Of a DNA stretch of 64,000 nucleotides, positions 15,624 to 24,677 are shown piece by piece; positions within the stretch are counted from its first letter, which is position 1, and each line of letters starts with the position of its first letter. The stretch is from Sediminibacterium sp. (lineage in GTDB: Bacteria > Bacteroidota > Bacteroidia > Chitinophagales > Chitinophagaceae). Location of the stretch: the NCBI GenBank assembly GCA_016786865.1, contig JAEUVE010000010.1, positions 62,001 to 126,000 on the forward strand. The letters are read 5' to 3'. The notes beneath the pieces were generated by a model. That model worked only from the letters and a program-made list of their open reading frames with translations, was not told the DNA's origin and made no database searches. The position numbers were made by a program, and so were the translations under genes.

Positions 15624-16925
15624 TTATTTAATGGCCCTGCTGGCCGCAATGTCTTTAATGGCTTTTACCAGAACATCCAGGTCTTCCAGGCGGGTATACA
15701 CATGCGGCGTAATGCGCACACAGCTGATGTTTTCCCAAACAATCCCAACCGTATGAATCTTATGCCAGCTGAACAGTGCAGAATCCAGTTGTGACGGGCT
15801 CATACCATCTATGCTCACCCCACAAATGGCACAGGAATAAGCGTCTTTTAAGGAAGTATGCAATTTCACTCCGGGAATGTCCTTTACCCTGGTTGCCCAA
15901 TAATTTTTCAGGTAACGTACCCGTTCCTCTTTTCTTTTTTTGCCAATTGCTGTATGAAAAGCAATGGCTTCTCCAATACCCTGCTCTATCGGAAAACTTC
16001 TGGTACCAAGGGTTTCAAACTTCCGGATATTATCGCTGTTGGGATTATCGTTGCAAACCAATGGCCAGACCTTTGCAATTTTTTCTTTCTTAATCCAAAG
16101 CATACCGCTTCCTATGGGAGCGCTTAAAAACTTATGCAAACTGGTTCCAAAATAATCGCATTCCAGATCAGGGATATTAAAATCGAGCAAACCAAAAGAA
16201 TGCGCACCGTCTACAATTACTTCAATGCCTTTGCTGTGGGCCATCCGGCAGATCTTCTGTACCGGAAGAATTTGCCCAACCCAGTTCACAATATGTGTTA
16301 CATGAATCATTTTGGTTTTAGGCGTGATGGCTTTTTCAAAAGCTTTTACAATGGCCTCATCATCCTCAATCGGAAAATCGAAACTAATTTGTTTGTATAC
16401 AATTCCATCCCGCAATGCCCGCTGCTTCCATGCCTGAATCATGTTTGGATAATCCTGCAGTGTGCCAATGATTTCATCTCCTTTTTCAAAATTCAACCCA
16501 AAAATCATGGTGTTCAAAGCCTCCGTTGCGTTCCGGTTGATGGCGATTTCTTCTGCGCTGCAACCTGCCAGTAAGGCCAGCTTAGCCCGAAGCGGTTCCC
16601 TTCCCTGGTCGAGGATCCGCCACATATAATAAGAAGGGGCCTGGTTGGCAAGACTGTTGTAGCGTTCTACTGCTTCCTGTACCACCCGGGGAGCAGGACT
16701 TACGCCCCCGTTATTCAGGTTGATCAGGTTGGAGTTCACCGTATACCCCTGCTGAATCACCCGCCAGTAGTCTTCGTTGGAAGCTGCTTCCAGCGGACTC
16801 AGGTGGTCAATTTTGCGGGAAGCCTCCTCAAAAGAAGCGGCGTTCAGTTCATTAAAAAAACCATACCCGGCAAAAACGCCGGTAAGGGCGCCTACTTTTT
16901 TGAGAAAAGTTCTTCTTTGCTCCAT
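15624..16925 (-). CDS. Tat-exported class V aminotransferase-fold PLP enzyme
   Basis: This 433-residue protein of fold type I resembles isopenicillin-N epimerase and cysteine desulfurase-like proteins. The N-terminus MEQRRTFLKKVGALTGVFAGYG is a twin-arginine signal (RRTFLKK then a hydrophobic stretch). The PLP-binding set is visible: NRNATEALN (about 125), VDGAHSFG with the Asp that holds the pyridine ring (about 240), and SLHKFLSAPIG with the Schiff-base Lys (about 262). Tat export fits a cofactor enzyme folded before transport, and tatC lies about 16 kb away in this window. Substrate and reaction are unknown. Confidence 0.85.
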   Translation of the reverse strand: MEQRRTFLKKVGALTGVFAGYGFFNELNAASFEEASRKIDHLSPLEAASNEDYWRVIQQGYTVNSNLINLNNGGVSPAPRVVQEAVERYNSLANQAPSYYMWRILDQGREPLRAKLALLAGCSAEEIAINRNATEALNTMIFGLNFEKGDEIIGTLQDYPNMIQAWKQRALRDGIVYKQISFDFPIEDDEAIVKAFEKAITPKTKMIHVTHIVNWVGQILPVQKICRMAHSKGIEVIVDGAHSFGLLDFNIPDLECDYFGTSLHKFLSAPIGSGMLWIKKEKIAKVWPLVCNDNPNSDNIRKFETLGTRSFPIEQGIGEAIAFHTAIGKKRKEERVRYLKNYWATRVKDIPGVKLHTSLKDAYSCAICGVSIDGMSPSQLDSALFSWHKIHTVGIVWENISCVRITPHVYTRLEDLDVLVKAIKDIAASRAIK

Positions 16926-16973
16926 GCAGTAATTTTAACGGTTAAGATAACCAATTTACCCGATTTTGGGTGC

Positions 16974-16981
16974 TATCTTTG
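16974..16981 (+). promoter_or_regulatory. -7 promoter element before the 74-aa protein gene
   Basis: TATCTTTG fits TAnnTTTG, and the start codon at 17001 is 19 bp downstream. No good TTTG is seen at -33. Confidence 0.45.
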
Positions 16982-17000
16982 CACCGAAACGGAGGAGTTT

Positions 17001-17225
17001 ATGAAAAAGAAATGGGGTTTAGCCGGAATCATGCTGATGGCCGCTCTGGCAGATAATAGTCTGTTTGCGCAATGTTCTATCTGTACCAAAACAGCTTCTC
17101 AGCTGGGAGACGGACCAGCATCTGCCCTCAACTCCGCCATATTGTACCTGGCGTTTGTTCCCTTTGCCATTGTAGGATACATCGGTTATCGCTGGTGGAA
17201 AAGTGAAAAACTGGCGAACCAGTAA
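17001..17225 (+). CDS. small exported or membrane protein with a CxxC motif
   Basis: This is a 74-residue protein. The ATG at 17001 is chosen because GGAGGAG, a strong ribosome site rare in this genome, precedes it. The same frame is open further upstream, but that part overlaps the opposite gene. Residues 1-23 look like a signal peptide (ending LFAQ). CSIC (about 24-27) follows, and a single membrane helix (ILYLAFVPFAIVGYIGYRWW, about 47-66) ends near the C-terminus. Similar short proteins accompany respiratory or copper genes in Bacteroidota, but none is next to this one. Function is unknown; the CxxC could bind metal or haem, or act in redox. Confidence 0.75.
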   Translation: MKKKWGLAGIMLMAALADNSLFAQCSICTKTASQLGDGPASALNSAILYLAFVPFAIVGYIGYRWWKSEKLANQ

Positions 17226-17281
17226 TCAGTAGCTTCAGTCCTGTTCAACCGTAGTATGCAGGAATCCTTTAATTTTATTGA

Positions 17282-18178
17282 ATGCAAGAAGAATCGCATT
17301 TGGGCAATACAAACAGCAAAGCACTGCTTTCTATTGTAATTCCCTGTTTTAATCATGGCAGATTCATACAGGAAACCCTGAACAGCATAGACGCCCGCAG
17401 CATCAACTACCCTTTCGAAATCATTATTGTAGACGATGGTTCCACAGATGAAGCTACGCTGCAAAAACTGGCCGAACTGCAAACAGCCGGCTACCGGGTT
17501 ATTCAGCAAACCAACGGAGGTCCTGCCAAAGCCCGCAATACCGGTGTGGAACAGGCGCAGGGAAAATACATTCTGCCGGTAGATGCAGACAATAAAATAA
17601 AACCAGACTACATCAACAAAGCCATTCCATTACTGGAAAACGATACCTGCGATATTGTATATGCCCAACCGGAGTTCTTTGGTGATACAAAGGTTAAAAA
17701 AAGACAGTACAAGGTACGGGCATTCGACGATCTTGCCATTGTAACGGGCAATTGTGCCGATGCCTGTGCAGTTTACAGAAAGGAAGTATGGATCCGCAAC
17801 AAAGGATACGACACAGCCATTCCATACCATGGATTTGAAGACTGGGAATTCTGGATACATGCATCAGCCAATGGATTTCGGTTTCACCTGATCAAAGAAA
17901 AACTGTTTTACTACCGGATCGTGACCAATTCGGTGGTTTCCGGATACGACAACAACCAGCGGATTCTGGACAACCACCGCTATATAGCCCGAAAGCATTC
18001 GGATTTTTTCCTCGAAAAACTGGTGAAGCTGGCCTATGTACGGGAGCGGTACGATATAGATATACTACGGTTTCCATTGGCCCCATTCATCTATTTACTT
18101 TATTGGCTGGGCATATTGGAAAGACCGGTTGAGAGAGCCCGGAAAAAGCTATCATGGTATATGAGTACCTCCAAATAA
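17282..18178 (+). CDS. glycosyltransferase family 2
   Basis: This 298-residue GT-A-fold transferase has the usual start of the family (LLSIVIPCFNHGRFIQETLNSI), the nucleotide-sugar Asp in IIVDDGSTD (about 52), GGPAKARNTGV (about 85) and the metal-binding DAD (VDADNKI, about 105). EDWEFW at about 190 is the catalytic acidic region. There is no membrane helix. It transfers a sugar from an activated donor, probably in surface polysaccharide synthesis, as suggested by the methyltransferase 18 bp downstream and the opposed GT4/GT2 genes. Confidence 0.9.
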   Translation: MQEESHLGNTNSKALLSIVIPCFNHGRFIQETLNSIDARSINYPFEIIIVDDGSTDEATLQKLAELQTAGYRVIQQTNGGPAKARNTGVEQAQGKYILPVDADNKIKPDYINKAIPLLENDTCDIVYAQPEFFGDTKVKKRQYKVRAFDDLAIVTGNCADACAVYRKEVWIRNKGYDTAIPYHGFEDWEFWIHASANGFRFHLIKEKLFYYRIVTNSVVSGYDNNQRILDNHRYIARKHSDFFLEKLVKLAYVRERYDIDILRFPLAPFIYLLYWLGILERPVERARKKLSWYMSTSK

Positions 18179-18196
18179 ACCGATTTAAATAAACCG

Positions 18197-18928
18197 ATGA
18201 CCCAGGAACAAATCAATAAGATATACATACAACCCACCCTGAAACTGGGTTATGGCTATTACCTGATTCAAAAATCTTTGATAGAAGCAGTCACCGATCT
18301 CCGGTCTAAAATTGGAGGACAGGTACTGGACCTGGGTTGTGGTGTAATGCCTTATAAGGTTTTTCTTCAGGAGACTGGCAGAATTACCCGGTATACCGGT
18401 ATCGACCTGGAATATTCCGAGTACCACAATAAAGTAAAACCCGATCTGTTCTGGGACGGATACACCATACCCCTTCCGGATAACAGCCAGGACTGGATCA
18501 TCGCTACTGAATTCCTTGAACACTATTTTGATACCAACCATATATTAAAGGAAATGCATCGGGTACTGAAACCCGGAGGAAGTATCTTCTTTTCCGTACC
18601 CTTTATTTATACCCTGCACGAAGTGCCGCACGATCACCATCGTTTTACGCCTTTTGCATTAACCAAACATTTTGAAAATGCAGGATTTGCCTCCAGTGAA
18701 ATATATCCCAGGGGCGGATTCAATTACAGTTTGCTGGTGATGATGAGCTTATGGGCCAAACAAGCCGGCAGCAAGGGTTTCATTAGATTGTTGGTGAAAT
18801 TTTTCATGTTCTGCTTTCACAGAACGTTGATCAAAAACGATCACAAGTATTCTACTTATCAAAAGGGCTATACCGGCTTTCAGAACCATACCATGCCTTC
18901 AGGCCTTTGGGGATATGCCCATAAATAA
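18197..18928 (+). CDS. class I SAM-dependent methyltransferase
   Basis: This 243-residue protein has the SAM-binding motif VLDLGCGVMPYK (about 48-59), an acidic loop end (GIDLEYSEYHN, about 77) and ATEFLEHYFDTNHILKEMHRVLKPGG (about 100-125), the common motif II/III arrangement. It probably methylates a sugar, lipid or small metabolite made by the neighbouring glycosyltransferases. It is convergent with the next gene, with only 2 nt between stop codons. Confidence 0.88.
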   Translation: MTQEQINKIYIQPTLKLGYGYYLIQKSLIEAVTDLRSKIGGQVLDLGCGVMPYKVFLQETGRITRYTGIDLEYSEYHNKVKPDLFWDGYTIPLPDNSQDWIIATEFLEHYFDTNHILKEMHRVLKPGGSIFFSVPFIYTLHEVPHDHHRFTPFALTKHFENAGFASSEIYPRGGFNYSLLVMMSLWAKQAGSKGFIRLLVKFFMFCFHRTLIKNDHKYSTYQKGYTGFQNHTMPSGLWGYAHK

Positions 18929-18930
18929 AA

Positions 18931-19989
18931 TTATTGGCAAAGCTGCCGGTATATATCGAGGTATTGTTTGGCCGTATTGGACCAGCTGAACTGAGCCGCA
19001 TGCAAACGGATCTTTTTTTCCATGGATGCAGATTCGTATAGCTGCATGCCGTTGGCAAACACTTCCAGCATCGCCTCCGGATCAAAACTGGTAAAATAAA
19101 AAGCAGCATCCCCGCCAATTTCAGGTAAACTGGTCTGATCCGATAAAAATACCGGTTTGCCATAACGCATGGCTTCCACTGCAGGCAATCCAAACCCTTC
19201 AGCAATAGATGGAAAAGCGAAGGCAGTACAATGCTGATAATACCATTGTTTATCTTCCTCTGTTATGGCACCCGTAAAAATAACCCGATCGGATACACCG
19301 CATTGTTGGGCAGCTTTTAGAATCTCCTGCTGGTAAGCTTTCTGCTGCACCGAGCCTGCAATCACCAGTTTCAGGGTATTGTTCATCAGTAATGCAGGCA
19401 AAACATGAAAATTTTTCTTGGCAGTGATCAGGCCCAATGCAAAAATGAATGGTGTATCCGGAGCTGCTACAGGCTTTTCGCTGATGGCAACAGTAGCGGT
19501 TTCACAGCCATTGTAAATAACCGAAGCCGGTTTGCCATTCAATGGAATATGCGAAAAGAAATCCTTTTTAACGAACTCAGAAATAAACACCAGATGATCC
19601 GCTCTTTCTGCTTTTGCCCGAAGCCTGGAAAGGTAGCTTTTCTGTTTAGCTGCCGATTTGGTATGCTCGTGCATAAAATTGATGTCGTGTACGGTGAGCA
19701 CCAATTTGGTTTTTTTATTACGCGGAAAGTATTCGGTACCCTGGTGGGTGGCATGCCAGCAATCGATCTGTTTGGCCGCAGGGGGCAATAACTTATGGTA
19801 CGCGTGCCGGTGATAATAAGCTGCACGGGGACCAAATACCTTTTCCAGTGCGGCAGGCCCGTAAATGGTCAGCTGTTCTGTTGCAGCCAGTTCCTGCAGC
19901 AGGTGTTTCCCCAACTGATGGCAATAGGTATACAATCCGGTAAACGGATACCGCATTCTTTCACAGTCGATCAGAAAATTTTTTTTCAA
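18931..19989 (-). CDS. glycosyltransferase family 4 (GT-B fold)
   Basis: This 352-residue protein has the GT4 signature in its C-terminal domain: FAFPSIAEGFGLPAVEAMRYGKPV with the EX7E pair (about 258-282), then SLPEIGGDAA. FALGLITAKKNFHVLPALL (about 180-200) marks the start of the second Rossmann domain. It is cytosolic and retaining, and acts on polysaccharide or glycolipid precursors. It lies 25 bp downstream of a GT2 gene on the same strand. Confidence 0.9.
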   Translation of the reverse strand: MKKNFLIDCERMRYPFTGLYTYCHQLGKHLLQELAATEQLTIYGPAALEKVFGPRAAYYHRHAYHKLLPPAAKQIDCWHATHQGTEYFPRNKKTKLVLTVHDINFMHEHTKSAAKQKSYLSRLRAKAERADHLVFISEFVKKDFFSHIPLNGKPASVIYNGCETATVAISEKPVAAPDTPFIFALGLITAKKNFHVLPALLMNNTLKLVIAGSVQQKAYQQEILKAAQQCGVSDRVIFTGAITEEDKQWYYQHCTAFAFPSIAEGFGLPAVEAMRYGKPVFLSDQTSLPEIGGDAAFYFTSFDPEAMLEVFANGMQLYESASMEKKIRLHAAQFSWSNTAKQYLDIYRQLCQ

Positions 19990-20014
19990 TGACTCCGGGT
20001 TTAATGAGCAATAG

Positions 20015-20977
20015 CTACTGAAGGCTCCAGTACATTTTGATGCAAAAAAGCCAGCGCCGCCATTCCGGCCTTCTCTTGAAAGATAGAATTTTATGGCGAT
20101 GCCTGAAAAAAAGCGCTACCCGCCTGCAATTGTTCCATAAAGAAAAGCTTTGATAACAATCCAGCATGTCTTTAAAGAATTGTTTTTGAATCGGCAGCTC
20201 GTCCGGGCATTTCTCGTACATGAGTTGCACCCGCTCCCGTATTTTGGCATACCGTTCTTTTTTGCCGGCTTTCTTTTTACGCACCACCGGCCGCAAGCTG
20301 CCCGCATCTGTTGCAGACTTTAGTTTGGTTGCACCAAACACATTGGCATCGTGTTGCCGGTACTGCACCAGGGGTTGATCCACAAAATGAAGCCCATTAT
20401 GAAAAGTGGCAACAAAACTCAGCCAGTGATCGTGTGGAATCATTTCCGGCAGAGGCACAGACTCCAGTACCGTTTTGCGCTGAAGAATCATGGCATGGCC
20501 AGGCGCAGAATTCCCGATGGCATACATAACGGGATCATTGAAATCCAGCAATTGCTTTACGTCGGAAAGTTGCCTGCCAACGAGTTGATCGGCATCGTTC
20601 ATTAAAGCAGAATTGCAGTAAACAATATCATAATCACCGATTGCGGCCATCAGCACACTGATTTTTTCGGGCAGCCAGATATCATCCTGATCGCTGGGGG
20701 CAATATAGTTGCCCTTTGCCAGCAACATGCCTTTTTCAAAATTTTTTACATAGCCCAGGTTCTGTTCATTGGCATACACCTGCACCTGCGGGTATTGGGC
20801 TTCGTACCTGCGCAGCAGGGCCATTGTTCCATCGGTGGAACAATCGTCTACCACCACCACTTCTATATTGGGGTAGGTTTGTTGTAAAATACTGTTGAGC
20901 TGTTTTTCCAGGAAACGTTCGCCATTATAGGTAGCGATCACAATGGAAACCAGCGGAAGATTATTTTGTTGACTCAT
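20015..20977 (-). CDS. glycosyltransferase family 2 (rhamnosyltransferase-like)
   Basis: This 320-residue GT-A-fold protein has VSIVIATYNGERFLEKQLNSIL (about 10-30), VVVDDCSTDGT (about 40), the metal site in PSDQDDIW (about 95) and HDHW (about 183). The short spacing and the SDQDD motif resemble rhamnosyl- and galactosyltransferases of O-antigen loci. A Lys-rich loop follows at about 230-245 (VVRKKKAGKKERYAK). Its start overlaps the end of meaB by 17 nt, so translation is probably coupled although the two functions are unrelated. Confidence 0.9.
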   Translation of the reverse strand: MSQQNNLPLVSIVIATYNGERFLEKQLNSILQQTYPNIEVVVVDDCSTDGTMALLRRYEAQYPQVQVYANEQNLGYVKNFEKGMLLAKGNYIAPSDQDDIWLPEKISVLMAAIGDYDIVYCNSALMNDADQLVGRQLSDVKQLLDFNDPVMYAIGNSAPGHAMILQRKTVLESVPLPEMIPHDHWLSFVATFHNGLHFVDQPLVQYRQHDANVFGATKLKSATDAGSLRPVVRKKKAGKKERYAKIRERVQLMYEKCPDELPIQKQFFKDMLDCYQSFSLWNNCRRVALFFRHRHKILSFKRRPEWRRWLFCIKMYWSLQ

Positions 20978-21878
20978 TCAGGTACTGTTGCGCAAAAGTA
21001 AACAAGTTAAAGCCCGGGTTGGCAGATTCTTTCGCAATCGCCTGTTTAAGCGAGGCTTTTTCAATGCCCTTCATTTTGTTTTTCTGAATGAGCTGGAATA
21101 CCCGTTCTGTCATCAGCCAATGCTTGCGCTCAGATACGCCCGCCAGTTGCACATGATCGTCTACAAGCTTACAAAGCTCATCCACTCCTTTTCGGGCAGA
21201 TGCTACCGTTTTAACCACACTGATATTTTTCTGCGAATTAAAGGCCGGCGCCAGCATCTGGCGGAGATTTTTTACAAAAGTATCTGCTTCAGGGCGGTCG
21301 CTTTTATTCACTACAAAGATGTCGGCGATTTCCATCAGGCCGGCCTTCATGGTCTGCACTTCGTCTCCGGCCTCCGGAACCACCACCACCACCGTAACAT
21401 CTGCAAGGCCGGCGATTTCAATTTCGCTTTGCCCCACCCCTACGGTTTCAACAATGATGTGATCAAAACCCCCGGCCTGAAGAATGGCCGTGATTTCAAT
21501 AATATGCGGATGGAGTCCGCCCAAAGATCCCCGGTTGGCCAGGGAACGGATAAACACATTCGGGTTGTTGTACCATTCACTCATCCTGATCCGGTCTCCC
21601 AGCAAAGCCCCGAGGTTAAAGGGAGAAGAAGGATCCACACAGAGTACCGCCACTTTTTTACCGGCAGCAACCCAGGTAGCAATCATGGCATCTACCAATG
21701 TGCTTTTTCCGGCGCCGGGAGGTCCGGTAATACCGGTAACAGGTGTGTGCCCTGCAGGCAGCTGCTGTAAAAAAGTTTCGAAGCCAGACACTTCATTTTC
21801 TACCAATGAAATAGCCCTTGCCAGCGATTTTACATTGCCCTGAATAATGCCTGTTAATAATTGATCCCACATATACAA
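20961..21878 (-). CDS. meaB: methylmalonyl-CoA mutase-associated GTPase MeaB
   Basis: This 305-residue G3E-family GTPase protects and loads the B12-dependent methylmalonyl-CoA mutase. Motifs: Walker A GPPGAGKST (about 51-59), CVDPSSPFNLGALLGDRIRM (about 80-99), the Walker B-like ETVGVGQSE (about 145) and the base-specificity NKSD (about 192). The ATG at 21878 or 21872 gives nearly the same product. No mutase gene lies in the window. It is divergent from the O-antigen ligase-like gene. Confidence 0.92.
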   Translation of the reverse strand: MYMWDQLLTGIIQGNVKSLARAISLVENEVSGFETFLQQLPAGHTPVTGITGPPGAGKSTLVDAMIATWVAAGKKVAVLCVDPSSPFNLGALLGDRIRMSEWYNNPNVFIRSLANRGSLGGLHPHIIEITAILQAGGFDHIIVETVGVGQSEIEIAGLADVTVVVVVPEAGDEVQTMKAGLMEIADIFVVNKSDRPEADTFVKNLRQMLAPAFNSQKNISVVKTVASARKGVDELCKLVDDHVQLAGVSERKHWLMTERVFQLIQKNKMKGIEKASLKQAIAKESANPGFNLFTFAQQYLNESTK

Positions 21879-21907
21879 TACTGTAAATGTAAATTTAGGG
21901 CAACTGT

Positions 21908-23101
21908 ATGCAAGAAAAGGGAAAAAAAATATTGCTGGTCCTTACCCTGCTGTTGTTGGGAGGCTTGTTGTGGAGCAGGGCAGTATTATCCATCAGCACC
22001 GGTTTATGGCTGATCGCAGCAATGGTGATCCTGCACAAGGACCTGCCTGCTGTATTCAGGCATCCGCTTGTATGGTGGGGCTTTGCCCCGCTGTTGCTTT
22101 TGCTAATGGGAATCTGGCAGCAACCCCTGGAAAAATCCAATTGGGAGCTGCTGTTGAACTATGGGGTATATCCTGTTGCCGCGCTCAGTGCAGTGGCCAT
22201 TTCAAAAATACAATTCATCCGAACAATGGTTCCGATGTGGATACATGCAGCAATGCTGGCCATGCTGTATCCGCTGGGATGGTTTGTACTGCACAGTGCA
22301 GAAGCAATTGCACAATATGGTTCAGGACAATCATTGCCGGTATTCATGGGCAACGACCATCTGCGCTTTGGCATGTTTATCTGCAGCGCCCTGCTGCTTT
22401 GCCTGCTACCTGAAAATCCACTTCGGTACAAAAAAACGGCATTGATTCTTTTAACAGGCAGTGTACTTTTCTTATCCGTAAGAACGGCCTGGGTAATGCT
22501 GTTCATTGTGTTGGGCGGGTTTGCCCTCTACAGTTTAATCGGCTCCGCCAACAAAACAAAAATCCTGCTTCGGGCAGCCACACTGGTTATCTTAACCGCA
22601 GCAGCGCTGTGGTTCCTGCCAACCGCCAACCAAAAGATCCGCTACAGCCTCTACGACTGGGAACAGTTCAACAGCAAGGGCTACGATTCTACGTATTCCG
22701 ATGGGGTCAGAAGAGCCATCAATACCGCAGCATGGCAACAGATTCAAAACAATGAACCCGCCGCAGTGGGATGGGCAGCCGTTCCTGCGCAGCTGCAGGC
22801 GCAGTTCGCAATCAGCTTCAACGGCAGCAAGGCTCCTTTTGGGTGGCCCTTTAATCAATGGTTGTTCTGGTGGATGGGCAGTGGCTGGTGGGGCATGTTG
22901 ATGTTTACCGGCTGGTTGTTTTTTCCAGCCTGCTATGGCCTGAAAAGAAAGAATCCTTTTTTGGTGCTCTGGACCCTGGCAATCGCAGCCTCCTGCCTGG
23001 TTGAATGCAACCTGAATTACCAGTTTGGCGCATTCCTGCATGCCTGGCCGCTGGCCCTGCTCTGGCCGTACCAAAAAAAGCCAGGTACCGATTTTACTTA
23101 A
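21908..23101 (+). CDS. O-antigen ligase/polymerase-like membrane protein
   Basis: This 397-residue protein has about ten hydrophobic segments spread over its length. The large periplasmic loop typical of the Wzy/WaaL/RfaL superfamily lies at about 235-300 (IRYSLYDWEQFNSKGYDSTYSDGVRR). These enzymes join or polymerise lipid-linked glycans on the periplasmic side of the inner membrane. It lies between glycosyltransferase genes on the opposite strand. Its stop codon shares bases with the stop of the next, convergent gene. Confidence 0.8.
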   Translation: MQEKGKKILLVLTLLLLGGLLWSRAVLSISTGLWLIAAMVILHKDLPAVFRHPLVWWGFAPLLLLLMGIWQQPLEKSNWELLLNYGVYPVAALSAVAISKIQFIRTMVPMWIHAAMLAMLYPLGWFVLHSAEAIAQYGSGQSLPVFMGNDHLRFGMFICSALLLCLLPENPLRYKKTALILLTGSVLFLSVRTAWVMLFIVLGGFALYSLIGSANKTKILLRAATLVILTAAALWFLPTANQKIRYSLYDWEQFNSKGYDSTYSDGVRRAINTAAWQQIQNNEPAAVGWAAVPAQLQAQFAISFNGSKAPFGWPFNQWLFWWMGSGWWGMLMFTGWLFFPACYGLKRKNPFLVLWTLAIAASCLVECNLNYQFGAFLHAWPLALLWPYQKKPGTDFT

Positions 23102-23970
23102 GGGAGTATTTTGTAGTTTCTGAAATCGAAGAGGCGGATACCGGTGGCTTTTTCAAAATAATAGAGCAGTTTGTCTTTCAGACTGAACTGCTTTTTTGAA
23201 GTATCCAATTCCACTTTCCAGTTCAGCCTTTCAATTCTTTGCTGCATAACTGCAGGATGGGTGTCTTTGAATTTTTCCAAAGAATCGAACTGGTTGAAGT
23301 CGAAATAGTCCGGGCTGGCCAGAAATTCTTTCAGCGCTTCGTCTTTGTTCCAGAACCTGCTCACATCTTTTTGTTTCTTCATCATCTGCACGGGATCCTT
23401 TACCCAGCCATAATGATACACATAGGCATCAATGGGCTTAACCATCAGTTTTTTTTCGCCTCTTCTGAATCCCTGTGCATCTTTATAAGAAGAAATGGTT
23501 TTGTCGTTGCGGATGATTCGAACTTCATGGCTGTACCATTTCCGGCTGTCGCCCACATAATCGTAGGTTCCGTAAAAATGCAGGTATTTAAACAGGAGAC
23601 CGTCTACGCGTTTGTCTGCGGCATATTTTTCGCAGGCCGCACGGATGGCAGGATGGTATTTTTCGTGAATCACTTCATCGCCCTGAATGTAAAAAGCCCA
23701 GTCGCTGTCGGGGCTGATTAGTTGAAATGCTTTGTTGGTTTCTACTGCCAGCACGGTTCCACCGCTTCTGAGTGAGGGGTCCCAAACGGAATGATGAATT
23801 TTTATTTTAGGATCCTGAATGGACTCCATCAGCGCCAGCGTATTGTCGGAACAGTCACCTACCAGGATAATCATTTCGTCTACAACAGGCAGGATCGATT
23901 TCACCGCTTCCACAATGGGATAATCATTTAACACAGCATTCTTAATAATGGTGAAACCCGAGATTCGCAT
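23098..23970 (-). CDS. glycosyltransferase family 2-like protein
   Basis: This 290-residue protein starts MRISGFTIIKNAVLNDYPIVEAV, the form seen in GT2-like enzymes related to KdtX and other core glycosyltransferases. DEMIILVGDCSDNT (about 33-46) replaces the DDGSTD site, and FYIQGDEVIHE (about 95) holds the metal-binding acidic pair. The ATG at 23970 is chosen; the frame stays open far upstream but that region overlaps the next gene. A charged C-terminal helix precedes the end. Its role is probably in lipopolysaccharide or capsule decoration. Confidence 0.82.
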   Translation of the reverse strand: MRISGFTIIKNAVLNDYPIVEAVKSILPVVDEMIILVGDCSDNTLALMESIQDPKIKIHHSVWDPSLRSGGTVLAVETNKAFQLISPDSDWAFYIQGDEVIHEKYHPAIRAACEKYAADKRVDGLLFKYLHFYGTYDYVGDSRKWYSHEVRIIRNDKTISSYKDAQGFRRGEKKLMVKPIDAYVYHYGWVKDPVQMMKKQKDVSRFWNKDEALKEFLASPDYFDFNQFDSLEKFKDTHPAVMQQRIERLNWKVELDTSKKQFSLKDKLLYYFEKATGIRLFDFRNYKILP

Positions 23971-24027
23971 TTTTCCTAAATTGAACCCCAAATAACCGAA
24001 ATCTTTCTCAACCCTTACCGCAACAGC

Positions 24028-24669
24028 ATGATTAATTTTATTCCCATATTTCCGCTGGCCATTGTGGTGTACCCGGGCGAGGCGCTGAACCTGCACATCT
24101 TTGAGCCGAGGTACAAACAGCTGATCACCGATTGCTTTGCCGAAAAAAAGCCATTTGGGATTCCAACAGTTTTGGAGAAAGGAATAGCCGAAATGGGCAC
24201 ACTGGTAGAGATCACGGAAATTGTGACGGTTCATGAAGATGGCAAAATGGATATCAGAACAAAGGGGCTGCAATTATTCAGCATACTGGAGCTGGTACAA
24301 ACTATTCCGGATAAGCTATACAGTGGCGCCATTGTAAGCTATCCTGAAAATCAGCAAAGGCAGAAACCGCAGTTTATTTACAAGGTCATAGAATCGATCC
24401 GTAAATTGCACCGCCTCCTGAATGTATCCAAAGACTTTAAGAAGCCGGAAGCGGAATTATTGAGTTACGACCTGGCCCATCATGCAGGCTTGTCGCTGGA
24501 GGAAGAATATGTGTTACTGGGGCTGTTGCAAGAAAAACAGCGGCTCGAATACCTGAAAAGGCACCTGAATAAAGTAATTCCTATTGTTGCCGGAATGGAG
24601 AATCTGAAAGAAAAGATCCGGCTCAATGGTCACTTCAGGGAATTGAAAGGGTTTAACTTTGACTTTTAA
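24028..24669 (+). CDS. LON N-terminal domain protein
   Basis: This 213-residue protein consists of a Lon substrate-binding (LAN) domain without ATPase or protease parts: FPLAIVVYPGEALNLHIFEPRYKQLI (about 8-33), then GTLVEITEI (about 60) and a helical tail (about 115-210). Stand-alone versions are widespread and probably bind proteins or peptides; no enzyme activity is expected. It is 8 bp upstream of coaX. Confidence 0.88.
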   Translation: MINFIPIFPLAIVVYPGEALNLHIFEPRYKQLITDCFAEKKPFGIPTVLEKGIAEMGTLVEITEIVTVHEDGKMDIRTKGLQLFSILELVQTIPDKLYSGAIVSYPENQQRQKPQFIYKVIESIRKLHRLLNVSKDFKKPEAELLSYDLAHHAGLSLEEEYVLLGLLQEKQRLEYLKRHLNKVIPIVAGMENLKEKIRLNGHFRELKGFNFDF

Positions 24670-24677
24670 GCACCACC

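Noticed and set aside
21879..21907. TAAATTTA between meaB and the ligase-like gene as a divergent promoter
   Set aside because: It is self-complementary and one base from TAnnTTTG on each strand, but has no TTTG at -33 on either side; too weak to list.
23971..24273. N-terminal extension of the minus-strand GT2-like gene
   Set aside because: The extra 101 residues are antisense to the LON-domain gene and not glycosyltransferase-like; the family start is at 23970.
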